64,000 nucleotides of DNA, taken from positions 186,001-250,000 of the forward strand of contig BGOK01000002.1 in assembly GCA_003569205.1 (NCBI GenBank). The letters are read 5' to 3'. This document shows, piece after piece, positions 7,865 to 17,314 of the stretch (position 1 is the first letter of the stretch; the number at the start of each line of letters is the position of its first letter). Source of the stretch: Verrucomicrobiota bacterium (GTDB lineage: Bacteria; Verrucomicrobiota; Verrucomicrobiia; Opitutales; UBA953). The notes under the pieces are model-generated. The model was not told where the DNA came from. It ran no database searches and was given only the letters and a program-made list of their open reading frames with translations. The position numbers and the translations under genes were made by a program.

Positions 7865-10391
7865 GTCAGGCGTTACCCATCGATGCCCTCAAGGAGCCAC
7901 TCGTCGCGGCCTGTGGACGTACCCGTCGGATTGTGCTCCGAGCCCCGACGGGGTCGGGTAAGTCGACCCGGATTCCGCAGATGCTTTTGGATCTGGGCCT
8001 AGTGCAGGGACAAATCGTCGTCCTCCAGCCGCGCCGAATCGCGGCCCGACTTCTGGCTGCGCGCATTGCCCAAGAGCGTGGGGTTAAGCTAGGCGGTGAG
8101 GTCGGTTACCAGATACGTTTTGAGCGCTTGAATCCGCGGAGACGCGCATCAAGTTTGTCACCGAGGCCTTGCTGCTTCGGCAGATGGCTTCGGATCCACA
8201 ACTCAAGGGTGTCGGCGCGGTGGTCTTCGATGAATTCCATGAGCGAAACTTACATTCCGATGTCGCCTTGGCGTTGGCCCGTCAGCTCCAGGAGTCCGGC
8301 CGGCCAGACCTACTGATTATCGCGATGTCTGCCACCCTCGACACGGAAGGCGTGGCTCGCTGGATGGGTAATGCCGAGACTTTAGCGGCCGATGGCCGGG
8401 CTTATCCGGTTGATATCGAGTATGTGCCGGTCGCACGTACGTCCACGCGTCCGGTCTGGGACCTGGCGGCTGAGCAGGTCGGCCGCATCCTGCACGAGGA
8501 GCCCGAGGGCGATGTCCTCGTCTTCATGCCGGGTGGCTATGAGATTATGCGCACCATTGGTGCGGTTCGTAATCTCCGCGAGTCTGGCGGCGTTGATATC
8601 TTGCCGCTCTATGGCGAATTACCCCCGGAGGAACAAGATCGCGCCGTTCGCCCTGGCCCCCGCCGTAAAGTCATCGTTGCGACCAATGTCGCCGAGACCT
8701 CGCTGACTATTCCGGGCGTTCGTGCGGTCGTCGATGCTGGCTTGGCCCGTATCGCCCGTTTTGACGCCTTGCGTGGTATCGACACGCTCATGGTGGAAGC
8801 GGTCTCGCAAGCTTCCGCCGAGCAGCGTGCAGGCCGCGCTGGCCGTACGGGCCCTGGGCGTTGCATCCGCCTCTGGTCCCATACGGATCATCAAGCGCGC
8901 CCCTTGCGGGAAGTCCCGGAAATCAAGCGCGTCGACTTGGCAGAGACCATCCTGCTACTGCTCTCTTCTGGTTGGGGCGACCCGGCGACCTTCCCTTGGT
9001 ATGAAAAGCCCGAGCCGATAGCACTGCAGCGCGCGGTCACCGTTTTGACGGATCTCGGGGCTTTAGATGGGCGTGGTGCGTTAACCACGTTGGGTCGGCG
9101 GATGGCTATCTTCCCGGCGCACCCACGTTATGCCCGTATGCTCATGGCAGCGGACGAGTTGGATTGCGTCGCCGAAGTAGCGGCCATCGCCGGTCTTTCC
9201 CAAGGGCGGGATTTGATGCTGCGTAAGATCGATGAACGCGTCGAGCGCGAGCGTGATGCCATCCCCGCCGAAGAAGGCTCCGATTTCTTCACGCGCTTGG
9301 CTTTGCTGCAGCGGGCGTCGGAGTTGAAGTTCGACCCCGACGCCTGTGATCGCATCGGCGTACATGGTCAGGCTGCCCGTCAGGCCGAACAGGCCGCACG
9401 TCAGTTCCTGCGCCTGGCGCAAGGGCAGGGGCTCCGCGTATCCGACCGACCAGCCGCTCCCGAAAATATCCGGCGCTGCCTGCTGCTCGGCTTCTCTGAC
9501 CGCCTCGCCGTGCGCCTCGACGCGGGCACGCTACGGTGTGCTTTAGTCCATGGCCGTCGCGGTGAACTGCGTCGCGAATCCTCCATTCGCTCTGCGAAAT
9601 TACTCGTCGCCGCTGAAGTCGACGAAATCCAGACCCGCGGAGAAGTGACGACCTTCCTGTCACTCGCCACCGCCATCGAAGAGACTTGGTTACAGGAACT
9701 CTTCCCGGCCGATTTCTCGGAGGTCATCTCTGTCCGTTATGACGCCACCCAGCGGCGCGTGCTCACGCGTACGGAACGACGTTTCCGTGACCTCGTCTTG
9801 GCGGCCGTCGAGCGTGATGATGCCTCTTCCGATGCGGGCAGCCGGATTTTAGCGGATGAAGTCAGCGCCGGGCGACTCGAACTTGAACGGTGGGACGGCC
9901 AGGTTGATGCGTGGATTCGCCGCATGAACTTCCTGGCGAAGCATTGCCCGGATCTCGGGATCCCGCCCTTCGATGACGCCGGTCGACGCTTGGTGATTGA
10001 AGAAATCTGCGCGGGCGCCACGGCCTACCGGGATATTCGGGAGAAGCCCGTTTTCCCCATCGTCCGTGGCTGGTTGACCCATGAGCAGGCCATGGCCTTG
10101 GAATCCTATTGCCCGGAGAAAATTATTCTCCCCCGCAAGAAGCACCCCGCGAAGATCGAGTATACCGAGGACGGCGAAGCTGAAATCGAAGCCACCGTTC
10201 AGGAGCTCTATGATTTCCCGGGTAGTAAACTTCGGGTCTGTCAGGGTAAGGTGCCCATGATCATCTGCATTCAGTCGCCGGCTCGTCGGACCCAGCAGCG
10301 GACGCGCGACCTCGATGCCTTTTGGAAGGGCTCCTACGAATTGGTGAAGAAGGAACTTCGGGGTCGCTACCCCAAGCACGAGTGGCGATAG
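7861..10391 (+). CDS. hrpB: ATP-dependent RNA helicase HrpB, with one frame break
   Basis: DExH-box helicase of the HrpA/HrpB group. The first frame gives motif I APTGSGKST and motif Ia LQPRRIAA, then loses homology after GYQIRFE. One base back, near 8138-8139 (GG probably GGG), the protein resumes as ETRIKFVTEALLLRQM and continues with motif II DEFHERNLHSD, motif III MSATL, the motif VI region QRAGRAGRTGPG and the HrpB C-terminal region. Corrected length is about 843 residues, near the usual 810-850. It overlaps the phosphodiesterase start-to-stop (ATGA). Because both parts are intact and abutting I treat this as a sequencing indel. The role of HrpB is poorly defined in bacteria generally. 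Confidence 0.88.
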
Positions 10392-10408
10392 TTCATCTGC
10401 CTACTGCC

Positions 10409-10537
10409 ATGCGTCGCCGCGATTTCCTTACCACCGCCTCAGCACTTTCGATCGCTCTGGCCTTGGGCGCTCAAGTCGCTCCCGTGACCAAGCCTTCGCG
10501 CAAAAAGGGCCTCGGGGATTATTACCGCACCCTCTGA
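10409..10537 (+). CDS. 42-residue peptide with Tat-type signal sequence
   Basis: A short frame starting at an ATG 18 bases after hrpB and ending two bases before the exonuclease start. It begins MRRRDFLTTASALSIALA, a twin-Arg motif followed by a hydrophobic segment and an Ala-rich region, then a basic stretch (KPSRKKG) and GDYYRTL. This is the layout of a Tat signal peptide with almost no mature protein. It could be a real small exported protein or the remnant head of a lost Tat substrate. There is no Cys, so no lipoprotein or metal-binding role is apparent. Confidence 0.5.
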   Translation: MRRRDFLTTASALSIALALGAQVAPVTKPSRKKGLGDYYRTL

Positions 10538-10539
10538 CG

Positions 10540-11220
10540 ATGCGCCGGCCATCTCCACTCTGGACCGAGATTCCTATTCATGTCATCGACTTCGAAGGGA
10601 GTCTACGTACCGGGGTTGTCGAATATGGAGTCGCGACATTGTTGGGCGGCGACATTATCAATGCCTCGACGAGGTTGCATGCCGCCCGGACGCCGGTGCC
10701 GCCGATCGACACCCAATGTCATGGCCTCTCGGAGAAAGAGCTCAAAGGGCTGCCACCTTTCGAGTCCGAATGGAATTACTGGGTGTCGCTCCGTAAGACT
10801 GGACTCCTGGCTGCGCATAATGCCTCGGTGGAGTCAGGCCTACTCCGTGGGACCTGGTTGCGGCCGCCAGCGGTCCCCTCCTTTATCGACTCCGAGACTG
10901 AGGTCGCTGAGTGGGGGTCTTGGGTGGATACCTGCCGCCTCGCCCGGACTTGGGTCCCGAGCCTAGGGGATTATCGCCTGCAGGCCTTGGTATCGGTCTT
11001 TCGGTTAGGCGCCCGGCTGGATTCCCTGGCCGCCAAGCATTGTCCCCCGAATCGCCGTAAATACCATTGTGCGCTCTACGATGCCTTGGCTTCGGCCTTG
11101 GTCTTACGGGCGCTTTGCTCGATCGAAGGGCGTTCGGCGGCGACCTTGGCGCAATTGGCGAAGGACAGCCTTTCGGCCCCGGCGGCAGACGACCTATCGC
11201 AGGGCGAGTTAGGTCTCTGA
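10540..11220 (+). CDS. DEDDh-type 3'-5' exonuclease
   Basis: A 226-residue protein with the RNase T/DnaQ exonuclease pattern. Exo I is IDFEGS near residues 16-21 (Asp and Glu ligands), exo II is the AHNASVE region near 91-97, and exo III is HCALYDALASA near 173-183 with the catalytic His followed five residues later by Asp. A catalytic domain without further domains suggests a stand-alone nuclease like those acting in repair or RNA trimming; whether it edits for DNA polymerase III cannot be told. It follows the 42-residue Tat-like frame by two bases and may share its message. Confidence 0.82.
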   Translation: MRRPSPLWTEIPIHVIDFEGSLRTGVVEYGVATLLGGDIINASTRLHAARTPVPPIDTQCHGLSEKELKGLPPFESEWNYWVSLRKTGLLAAHNASVESGLLRGTWLRPPAVPSFIDSETEVAEWGSWVDTCRLARTWVPSLGDYRLQALVSVFRLGARLDSLAAKHCPPNRRKYHCALYDALASALVLRALCSIEGRSAATLAQLAKDSLSAPAADDLSQGELGL

Positions 11221-11269
11221 CTTTTCCGCTTCACACCTTGGTCGGTCCGTAACTAGATAGGCTTTCACT

Positions 11270-12271
<1,002 letters not shown>

Positions 12272-12290
12272 GTAACCGACTAACTTGCCA

Positions 12291-12327
12291 AGGGCGATCG
12301 CGGCTAGGCCTCGGTCGCCCTTTTTTG
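12291..12327 (+). terminator. Rho-independent terminator after mdh
   Basis: AGGGCGA (12291-12297) pairs with TCGCCCT (12315-12321), with further G/C pairing inside the loop, and is followed by TTTTTT. It separates mdh from the opposing DUF362 gene. Confidence 0.82.
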
Positions 12328-12335
12328 TTGGGTCC

Positions 12336-13351
12336 TTATTCGGCCGCGAGACGAACCAACTTAATTTCAGACGGGCGGCAGGTGCCGAGGCGGATCTCGC
12401 CAGCATTAGCCGCCGAGAAGATAGGGGGCTCGGGATGGATAGCCGCGACGGATCTGGCTGCCCGGCCCGCATTGATTTTTTGCAGCCCGATGAAATCCAG
12501 AATCACGGGATTAGCGCTGGCCAGAATAGTCTTCTCGGAGAGGCACCAGTTAGCATCAAACCCAGGGCCACCGAGGATTTGGTAGCGTTCCAGTGAGAGG
12601 ATGGTCAGGACATTCTTCTTCGCTAGTCCGGGAATGGCGCAGACCTCGATGGCGGCCTTGGTGGCGCTGGCTGGGTTATCGAAGAAGCGTTCGGCGTTAG
12701 CCATGTTGCCAAGCGAGGCGGCGGCGATAGCACCATGTACACCCAAGGACTTGCTGTCGCTCAAGACTGGCAGGTTAATCCAGAAGTCGACCTCGTCGAA
12801 CAGCGTCTTGGGGAGGACGCTGATGCGGGCATCACCCCACGGTGGAATCGGGACGCCCGGGCGAGGGAGGACTTGGTTTTCGAAGCAGAGTTTCTTTTCT
12901 TCGGCCCACTTGGGGGCGTGAGGTTCATAGGCGACGACAGGGAAGCCCTCGAAGTCCTGTCGTTCCGTGCTGAGGGGCGGGAGGAAGCCGGATTGTTGTA
13001 GGCTCTGCAGACGGACGTCGCAGAGGATGATCGCGTCCTTGGAAAGCCGCGCTTCATGAGCGCGGTGCCGAGCGCTCGAATCAGCGGCTTGGGTGTGGCC
13101 AGCCCGAGCCCAGCCTCCGAGGAGATTTTGAGCCCGCACTTACGCAGGGTACCAGGTTTGAGGCCGACCCCCGTGTTGACCTCAAACTCGGCGAGGAGTC
13201 GCTCGACGGCTGGTGCATAATCCCCGTCGCTAAAGCCCTTCAGCTTTTGTTCGACCAAGAACAGTTTGGGGTCGGTTGCCGCCATGGTTTGGCCCCAGCC
13301 AACGAGAAAAAGTAGAAGGGCGGTCAGGCGCATCGCACCATTCTTGGCCAT
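12336..13351 (-). CDS. Secreted DUF362-family protein, with one frame break
   Basis: The product begins with a signal peptide (MRLTALLLFLVGWGQTMAA from the Met at 13333; the Met at 13351 adds six residues). It then carries the DUF362 pattern GLKPGTLRKCGLK with a following GLATPKPLIRAL. The frame breaks at AAA 13043-13045 (plus strand), where one base appears missing; downstream it continues as KDAIILCDVRLQ and through FWINLPVLSDSK to the end, about 338 residues in total. DUF362 proteins are often linked to iron-sulfur functions, but no clear ferredoxin Cys cluster is seen here, so the role is open. It is divergent from the MFS gene, with about 65 bases between them. Confidence 0.72.
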
Positions 13352-13415
13352 CTCGGGGCGCTCGCAAGGTCGCTCTTTTGTTTGCGGTTCAGGGGGGCAT
13401 ACCCATTTTGACCGC

Positions 13416-14762
13416 ATGTCTGCCAGTTCCCCGTTACCCCAACGCCGTATTCTCGGGCTGATTTTCCTGACGGTCTTCATGGATATCGTCGGGTTCAGTA
13501 TCGTTATCCCGCTGTTCCCACACCTGCTGGATTACTACATCACGACCGAAGGGTCAGCGGGGACCTTGATTGGAGCCTTGAACGGGGCCGCCGAATGGAT
13601 GGGTGGCGACACGGTCTTTAAGAAGACCGTACTTTTCGGGGGGTTATTGAGCACTCTCTACTCGCTGTTGCAGTTTATATTCTCCCCGCTGTGGGGTGCA
13701 CTCTCCGATCGGATCGGTCGCCGTCGGGTCCTTACCCTGACCTTGGCCGGGAACGCGTTATCTTACCTCGTTTGGATTTTTGCCGCAGAGTTCTGGGTCG
13801 TCGTGCTAACCCGGTTGGTCTGCGGCATGATGGCTGGTAATATTGCGGTTGCGAGCGCTGCGGCGGCGGACGTCACCGACGAGAAGGATCGCACCAAAGG
13901 GATGGCAGTGGTCGGCATCGCGATTGGCCTCGGCTTCGTCTTCGGTCCCGTCATCGGGGGCCTCGCCGCGCCTGAGGATATCGTCAAAGGAGCGGTGACT
14001 GGTTCCTTCGGGCTTAATCCTTTCTCAGTTCCGGCCGCCATCGCCGCGTCGATGGCGCTCCTTAATTTCATCCTAGTCGTCCGCTATTTCCCTGAGACCT
14101 TGCCGGAGGACCGGCGGGCCACCGCCGATGCCAAGCGGCCCTCGGTCTTCGACCTGGCCACGGTCCGTTCTTCCGCCGTCCGTCGGACCTCCTTCGCCAA
14201 TCTAGTGTACCAAGTCGCCTTCACTGGCATGGAGAACACCATCGTGTTCCTGACCTTTGCGCTATTCCTCTACAGTCCGCGCGAAAATGCGTGGCTCTTC
14301 CTTTTTAACGGAGCCTGCATGATCTTTGCCCAAGGCCTCGCCCGCCAGCTCGTCAAGCGACTGGGGCAGCGCAAAGTCATCATGCTGGGGATGTTGATCG
14401 CCTCCGTCGCCTTTTTCGTCGTTGCCTTGATTCCGCCGACACGCGCCCTCGCCGGCGATGGCGCCGAGACGACCTTCTATCTTGGACTTGGCCTGATCTC
14501 CTTTGCGACGGGCCTGATCTTGCCGAGCGTATCCGCGCTTGTCTCACTCTACTCGGATGCTTCCGAGCAGGGCCGTAACCTCGGCATCCTGCGTTCCGCT
14601 GGCTCCTTGGCGCGCGTCATCGGTCCGGTGACGGCAGCCTTACTTTATTTTCACTTCGGGTCTCACTTCTGGGTCTACATCGGCGGCGCGTTGCTGATGT
14701 TACCCGCGATCTGGGTCGTCCGCGGTCTGCCTGAGCCGGAATCCGAGCGACTAAAGGCTTAA
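13416..14762 (+). CDS. MFS efflux transporter, TetA-like
   Basis: A 448-residue inner-membrane protein with about 12 hydrophobic segments. It has the MFS motif A region GALSDRIGRRRVL between segments 2 and 3 and the antiporter motif C-like stretch GFVFGPVIGGL near segment 5, both typical of drug:H+ antiporters in the Tet/Bcr group. The frame is open upstream to 13266, but the Met at 13416 (MSASSPLPQRRILGLIFL) puts the first transmembrane segment at the N-terminus as expected. Its stop overlaps the stop of the opposing protoporphyrinogen oxidase gene by four bases. The substrate is unknown; a resistance role should not be assumed. Confidence 0.85.
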   Translation: MSASSPLPQRRILGLIFLTVFMDIVGFSIVIPLFPHLLDYYITTEGSAGTLIGALNGAAEWMGGDTVFKKTVLFGGLLSTLYSLLQFIFSPLWGALSDRIGRRRVLTLTLAGNALSYLVWIFAAEFWVVVLTRLVCGMMAGNIAVASAAAADVTDEKDRTKGMAVVGIAIGLGFVFGPVIGGLAAPEDIVKGAVTGSFGLNPFSVPAAIAASMALLNFILVVRYFPETLPEDRRATADAKRPSVFDLATVRSSAVRRTSFANLVYQVAFTGMENTIVFLTFALFLYSPRENAWLFLFNGACMIFAQGLARQLVKRLGQRKVIMLGMLIASVAFFVVALIPPTRALAGDGAETTFYLGLGLISFATGLILPSVSALVSLYSDASEQGRNLGILRSAGSLARVIGPVTAALLYFHFGSHFWVYIGGALLMLPAIWVVRGLPEPESERLKA

Positions 14763-16102
14763 CCTTTAGCCAAGGAGCGTCCGAGGGCGTCGCCGGCGCG
14801 GATGACGTGCATCAAGGCAATGCCGCCGCGGAAGGCCCCGTGGAAATGGAGTCCGGGATTTTTCGCTTCAGCGTGCGCCAAGGCCGCTTCACGGCGTGAT
14901 TGGTCGACGCCGTATTGAGGAATCGCCCGGTCCCAGCGTTGTATCCATTCCTTTTCTGGCGGGCCACTGACACCAAGGGTTTCCGCGAGTTCGCGATCGA
15001 CGGAGGCGCGGAGCTGTTCGTCCGTCTGGCGGGCGAGGGCGGGATAGCGGGCCCCACCGATAAAGCAGCAGAGCAGGACTTTTCCTTCGGGCGTTCGGCC
15101 CGGGAGTACAGTGGAAGGGAAGAGGCACCCGAGGATTTGCCGCTTTTCCTTCCCAGGGATGAGGTAGCCGAAACCATCGAGCGGATGGGTGACGGCCGCG
15201 CGGTCGTAGCCGCGAGCGACTACGGTCACGGGTGGCGCTTCGGCCCGCTCCCATTCCCGGAAAGTTTTCTTTAACTCCTCTTCGAAGGGCAGGGAAGCCC
15301 ACTGCCAATGCGGGGCGGTCACAATCAGATGTTTCGCGAAGGCACCTTCATCTTGGCCTTGAGCGTTACGCCAGGCCACGTTCCAGCCCCGGGCGTCTTG
15401 TCGGATGAGCGTCGCCATCGAACCTAACTGCAGCGCCTCGGCACGGAGCGGAGCGGCCATGGCGTCGGCGAGTTGCTGCATGCCAGCCGGGAAGCCAATG
15501 ATGCGGCGGCCCTTGGGCGGTTGGCGGATGAGCCCGAGGATGACGGAGCGGTGGCTGGCCTCGAAGGCTGAAATGGACGGGAAACTATTCGCCATGCACA
15601 GACGGCTTGGGTCGCCGGCGTGCACGCCTGAAACCACGGGGTCCATCAGGAGGTCCGCAGCTTCGGCTCCGAAGCGCCGTGTCATGAAGGCTTGCACCGT
15701 TTCTTCAGCGCTACCGCCGCGGGGCCGAAAGATTTCCGAAATAAAGCGAAGCTTGCCGCGCCAGCTAAGCAGGTCGCCTTTGAATAGGGACAACGGCTTG
15801 TTGGTCAGCGTGTGCAGCTTCCCTTGAGATAAAATGAAACGTTGGGCCGAGGCATGGTCCGCCTCTTGGACAGCCTTCCCCAGCCCGTAGCCGTCCAGGA
15901 GGGCTTGGTCAGCTTCACCTTCGATTTGGAGGGTGTTGGGGCCCGTCTCAACGAGCCAGCCCGCCTCGCGGACCGTCCGAATCGATCCGCCCGGACGGTT
16001 CGATGGTTCGATGACTTTCACCTGGGCCCCTTTTCTCACCATGGCATTGGCCACCGCCAAGCCGGCCGGACCAGCGCCCAAGATGATGGCATCCAGTTGC
16101 AT
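14759..16102 (-). CDS. hemG: Protoporphyrinogen/coproporphyrinogen oxidase, flavin type
   Basis: Oxygen-dependent oxidase that forms the porphyrin ring late in haem synthesis (HemY-type flavoprotein; the older symbol hemG is used loosely). The 447-residue product starts MQLDAIILGAGPAGLAVAN, the FAD-binding GxGxxG motif, followed by RPGGSIRT and the GPNTLQ motif of the family. DPVVSGVHAGDPSRL near residue 160 is the PPOX signature region. A longer open frame extends upstream but lacks homology, so the Met at 16102 is chosen. It is divergent from the DUF481 gene with a 67-base gap. Confidence 0.85.
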   Translation of the reverse strand: MQLDAIILGAGPAGLAVANAMVRKGAQVKVIEPSNRPGGSIRTVREAGWLVETGPNTLQIEGEADQALLDGYGLGKAVQEADHASAQRFILSQGKLHTLTNKPLSLFKGDLLSWRGKLRFISEIFRPRGGSAEETVQAFMTRRFGAEAADLLMDPVVSGVHAGDPSRLCMANSFPSISAFEASHRSVILGLIRQPPKGRRIIGFPAGMQQLADAMAAPLRAEALQLGSMATLIRQDARGWNVAWRNAQGQDEGAFAKHLIVTAPHWQWASLPFEEELKKTFREWERAEAPPVTVVARGYDRAAVTHPLDGFGYLIPGKEKRQILGCLFPSTVLPGRTPEGKVLLCCFIGGARYPALARQTDEQLRASVDRELAETLGVSGPPEKEWIQRWDRAIPQYGVDQSRREAALAHAEAKNPGLHFHGAFRGGIALMHVIRAGDALGRSLAKG

Positions 16103-16169
16103 GCTTCTAGGACAACGGCTCACACGAAGGTTGGCAACCCTACGTCCATTGGTTTGTCTGGATTCCTTG

Positions 16170-17177
16170 ATGAAGCACTTCTTGCTACTCTTTGCCCCCC
16201 TCTGGTCGCTTGCCGATACGGTGACTTTGTCGGATGGCACTTTCCTACGCGGTAAAATTGAGCGCGCTGCCGATGGGTATCTGGAGGTCAGCGTGCCCGC
16301 GCTCGGTGGCTTACCGCAACGGATTCCCTTGACGAACGTCGAGTCATTCCGGACCGAGTCCGTGGTCGCCGTCAGTGTGGGCGGAGTGGTGCAGCGTGGC
16401 ATTGCCTCGGCGGCCGCGGGTCGAGTGGCTTCTTCCGGGGGCGTTGAAACTTGCGACCTTAACGGGAAGTTCGAGCTGTGGCGTGAGCCGGAGCTCCGGC
16501 CCATGGAGTCACGCGGACACCGTCAGTGGACCATGCAAGCAGACTTTGACCTTTCGGGCCGTTCGGGGGCGACGCGCGGCAGTGGTATCAGCGCTGGCTT
16601 TCAAGCGAAGGGCGTCCGTGAGGTTGATACGTTCCTTGCAAGCATCCGAGTCGTCCGCTCGACCGCCGGCACGCAGACCTCCGCTGATGACTTGCATCTC
16701 AATCTCGCGTACGAAACCAACCCGACGAACATCGTTTTCTGGTATGCTCGCACCGATAGTGGCTACGATAACGCGCGGGCCGTCGACTTCTTCTCGATTA
16801 ATGCCGCTGGCCTCGGCTTGCGGCTCTTCACGGATGGATCCGGCAAACTTGACGCTCGCGTGGGTCTGGCACATCGCACGGAGCGCTATGCGACCTTCGG
16901 ACAGGCTAATCTCTCCGCCCCCTCGGCGGACTTGGGCTTGGTGTTGACCCGGGAATTAGGTTGGGCCGCCTTGGACTCGGCCATTTCCTTCGTCCCTTCT
17001 TTCCAAAAGTCTGGGGATTTCTACGTCCGGCATGAGTCCTCCATCAACCTGATGCGGGGGCCAGGTCCGCTTTCCCTGCGTTTAGGGATTTCTAACGATT
17101 TTCGCTCTCACCCGCAGGCTGGCCAGGTGAAGTTAGACACGGCCTACTTCGTTCGCCTAACCTATGCTTGGAAATAG
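16170..17177 (+). CDS. DUF481-type outer-membrane beta-barrel protein
   Basis: A 335-residue secreted protein. The Met at 16170 gives a signal peptide (MKHFLLLFAPLWSLA) followed by a small beta domain (TVTLSDGTFLRGKIERA). The rest shows alternating amphipathic strands with aromatic belts: LHLNLAYETNP, NIVFWYARTDSGYDNARAVD, GLRLFTDGSGKLDARVGLAH. It ends TAYFVRLTYAWK, typical of barrels related to YdiY (DUF481, salt-induced outer-membrane protein). Earlier in-frame Met codons lie inside the opposing gene and give no signal peptide. The physiological role is not known for most members. Confidence 0.72.
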   Translation: MKHFLLLFAPLWSLADTVTLSDGTFLRGKIERAADGYLEVSVPALGGLPQRIPLTNVESFRTESVVAVSVGGVVQRGIASAAAGRVASSGGVETCDLNGKFELWREPELRPMESRGHRQWTMQADFDLSGRSGATRGSGISAGFQAKGVREVDTFLASIRVVRSTAGTQTSADDLHLNLAYETNPTNIVFWYARTDSGYDNARAVDFFSINAAGLGLRLFTDGSGKLDARVGLAHRTERYATFGQANLSAPSADLGLVLTRELGWAALDSAISFVPSFQKSGDFYVRHESSINLMRGPGPLSLRLGISNDFRSHPQAGQVKLDTAYFVRLTYAWK

Positions 17178-17195
17178 GCAGAACCACCTTGCTAT

Positions 17196-17229
17196 AAATT
17201 AAGCATTACTGATTAAAATTAAGCAATAC
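17196..17229 (+). repeat. Pair of 14-base direct repeats upstream of glnN
   Basis: AAATTAAGCATTAC (17196-17209) and AAATTAAGCAATAC (17216-17229) differ by one base and start 20 bases apart, about two helical turns. They lie roughly 55-90 bases before the predicted transcription start of the sigma-54 promoter and stand out as AT-rich in a GC-rich region. This is the usual place for an enhancer-type activator site, but the sequence is not the NtrC consensus. Confidence 0.55.
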
Positions 17230-17257
17230 CCCCTGTGAATGGTTGCCTATTGAAGCG

Positions 17258-17273
17258 TGGCACAAGGGGTGCT
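17258..17273 (+). promoter_or_regulatory. Sigma-54 promoter candidate for glnN
   Basis: TGGCAC at 17258-17263 supplies the -24 GG (17259-17260), exactly ten bases before the -12 GC (17271-17272) in GTGCTT. The consensus is TGGCAC-N5-TTGCW; the only mismatch is G for the first T of the -12 box. The gene downstream is glutamine synthetase, a classical sigma-54 target. The predicted start of transcription is near 17284, giving a leader of about 30 bases. Confidence 0.6.
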
Positions 17274-17314
17274 TTTCAGTACGTGCATCCTATCGCCTTT
17301 CCATCCCCTAATCC

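Noticed and set aside
15842-16255. Open frames on the plus strand opposite the protoporphyrinogen oxidase gene.
   Set aside because: They lack start context and homology; the minus-strand gene has a full FAD-binding motif and family signature.
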